From Candidatus Heimdallarchaeota archaeon (GTDB lineage: Archaea > Asgardarchaeota > Heimdallarchaeia > Heimdallarchaeales > Kariarchaeaceae): DNA of 13,905 nt. The translations under genes were made by a program, and so were the position numbers. Position 1 is the first letter of the stretch; the number at the start of each line of letters is the position of its first letter. Positions 13,408 to 13,905 of this stretch are shown here, piece by piece. The stretch lies in the NCBI GenBank assembly GCA_030668165.1, contig DAOUUM010000031.1:1-13905 (forward strand). Direction: 5' to 3'. The notes under the pieces were generated by a model, which worked only from the letters and a program-made list of their open reading frames with translations, did no database searches and was not told the DNA's origin.

Positions 13408-13905
13408 ATGCTAACCAGAGTAGACGGAGAAATGACCGATTTTGCAGTCTCAATCATTAACCAATCAATTTACTCTAAAATCAACATCGCTGAATTGACC
13501 AGATTTGTATTTCAGGGAAATATGACTAATCATAGTTATGCTTTGGAAGAGGTGCGTAACCATCTTATTTTTATTAAGGAAAAAACATCATCATCAATTA
13601 AACTAAATATCAGTTCATTGGTACTTGAAGTTCTAAATTTCACGCTCTCCATCAAAAGTAGTTATTTTAAGATAGATAACTTGGATCAGACAAGAACAAA
13701 AATGTATTCCATTATTGGTGAAGATTATCTTTGTTGCGGAGATAGTCTACGCCAAGATTACTATGGTGCAGATGCCAGAGTCGCAATTAGCATATTCAAT
13801 TCAATGAATACTAGTATTGAGCTCAATATAAGCTCAAGGTTCAATTTTGAAACTGTTGAAATCAATGCAAGCAGTTTGGTATTTACTCATTTTATCCTTC
13901 CTGAA
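13408..13905 (+). CDS. Sequon-rich probable extracellular protein, partial
   Basis: The frame from the ATG at 13408 is open for 166 codons to the edge of the window, so the C-terminus is missing. The sequence has no membrane helix or signal of its own. It carries eight N-x-S/T sequons in 166 residues (N18, N38, N41, N67, N77, N134, N140, N153), typical of glycosylated archaeal surface proteins. Two similar stretches, SIKLNISS (63-70) and SIELNISS (136-143), may mark repeated beta domains about 73 residues apart. A vicinal C109-C110 pair is present. Frame openness extends upstream to 13381, overlapping the end of the preceding signal-peptide ORF, and no ribosome binding site stands before the ATG at 13408. 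That favours one original gene starting at 13253. I recognise no family. Confidence 0.65.
   Translation, partial: MLTRVDGEMTDFAVSIINQSIYSKINIAELTRFVFQGNMTNHSYALEEVRNHLIFIKEKTSSSIKLNISSLVLEVLNFTLSIKSSYFKIDNLDQTRTKMYSIIGEDYLCCGDSLRQDYYGADARVAISIFNSMNTSIELNISSRFNFETVEINASSLVFTHFILPE

Noticed and set aside
1..13905. CRISPR array, tRNA/rRNA genes or insertion sequences
   Set aside because: No regularly spaced repeats, no cloverleaf-like or rRNA-like stretches and no transposase motifs were seen in either strand.

Overview
The window looks like an AT-rich archaeal chromosome segment. Several genes (3406, 13253, probably 1680 and 4055) have a TATA-like box centred about 25-28 nt before the start codon and no Shine-Dalgarno sequence, which is the archaeal leaderless arrangement. 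Others (965, 9593, 10363) carry a GGAG- or GGTG-type ribosome binding site, so initiation is mixed. Heavy use of AGA/AGG and ATA codons, stand-alone PAS and 7TM sensor-like proteins, a TPR protein and small zinc-ribbon proteins fit an archaeon. An Asgard (Heimdall-like) lineage is a guess from general style and is not proven. No rRNA, tRNA, CRISPR array or insertion sequence was seen.

Left part (1-3200): a partial PAS-domain protein on the minus strand that runs off the left edge, with a doubtful small hydrophobic ORF upstream of it. Divergent to these is a seven-helix membrane protein resembling the sensory half of 7TM histidine kinases, followed by a large TPR protein. This reads as a sensing/scaffolding neighbourhood without an obvious kinase.

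Middle (3400-9250): a small eight-cysteine zinc protein converges on a small TerB-like helical protein, and their stop codons share one TTAA. Next come uvrC (minus) and uvrA (plus), transcribed divergently from a 346-bp spacer. These encode two of the three parts of bacterial-type nucleotide excision repair; uvrB is not in the window. UvrC keeps its GIY-YIG site, RNase H-like triad and the four cysteines expected for a [4Fe-4S] cluster.

Right part (9250-13905): an intact tldD-tldE (pmbA) operon encodes a TldD/TldE-type metallopeptidase. About 1 kb upstream of tldD lies a decayed second copy of its 5' end, including the upstream region and ribosome binding site (9302-9557). Between the relic and the intact gene sits an unrecognised membrane-anchored protein gene. 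The right edge holds what looks like a frameshifted exported protein: a 50-residue signal-peptide ORF ends 2 nt before a sequon-rich open frame that continues past the window.

Most notable are the tldD relic with the orphan gene next to it and the apparently split surface protein at the right edge. I did not find a convincing new multi-gene system.
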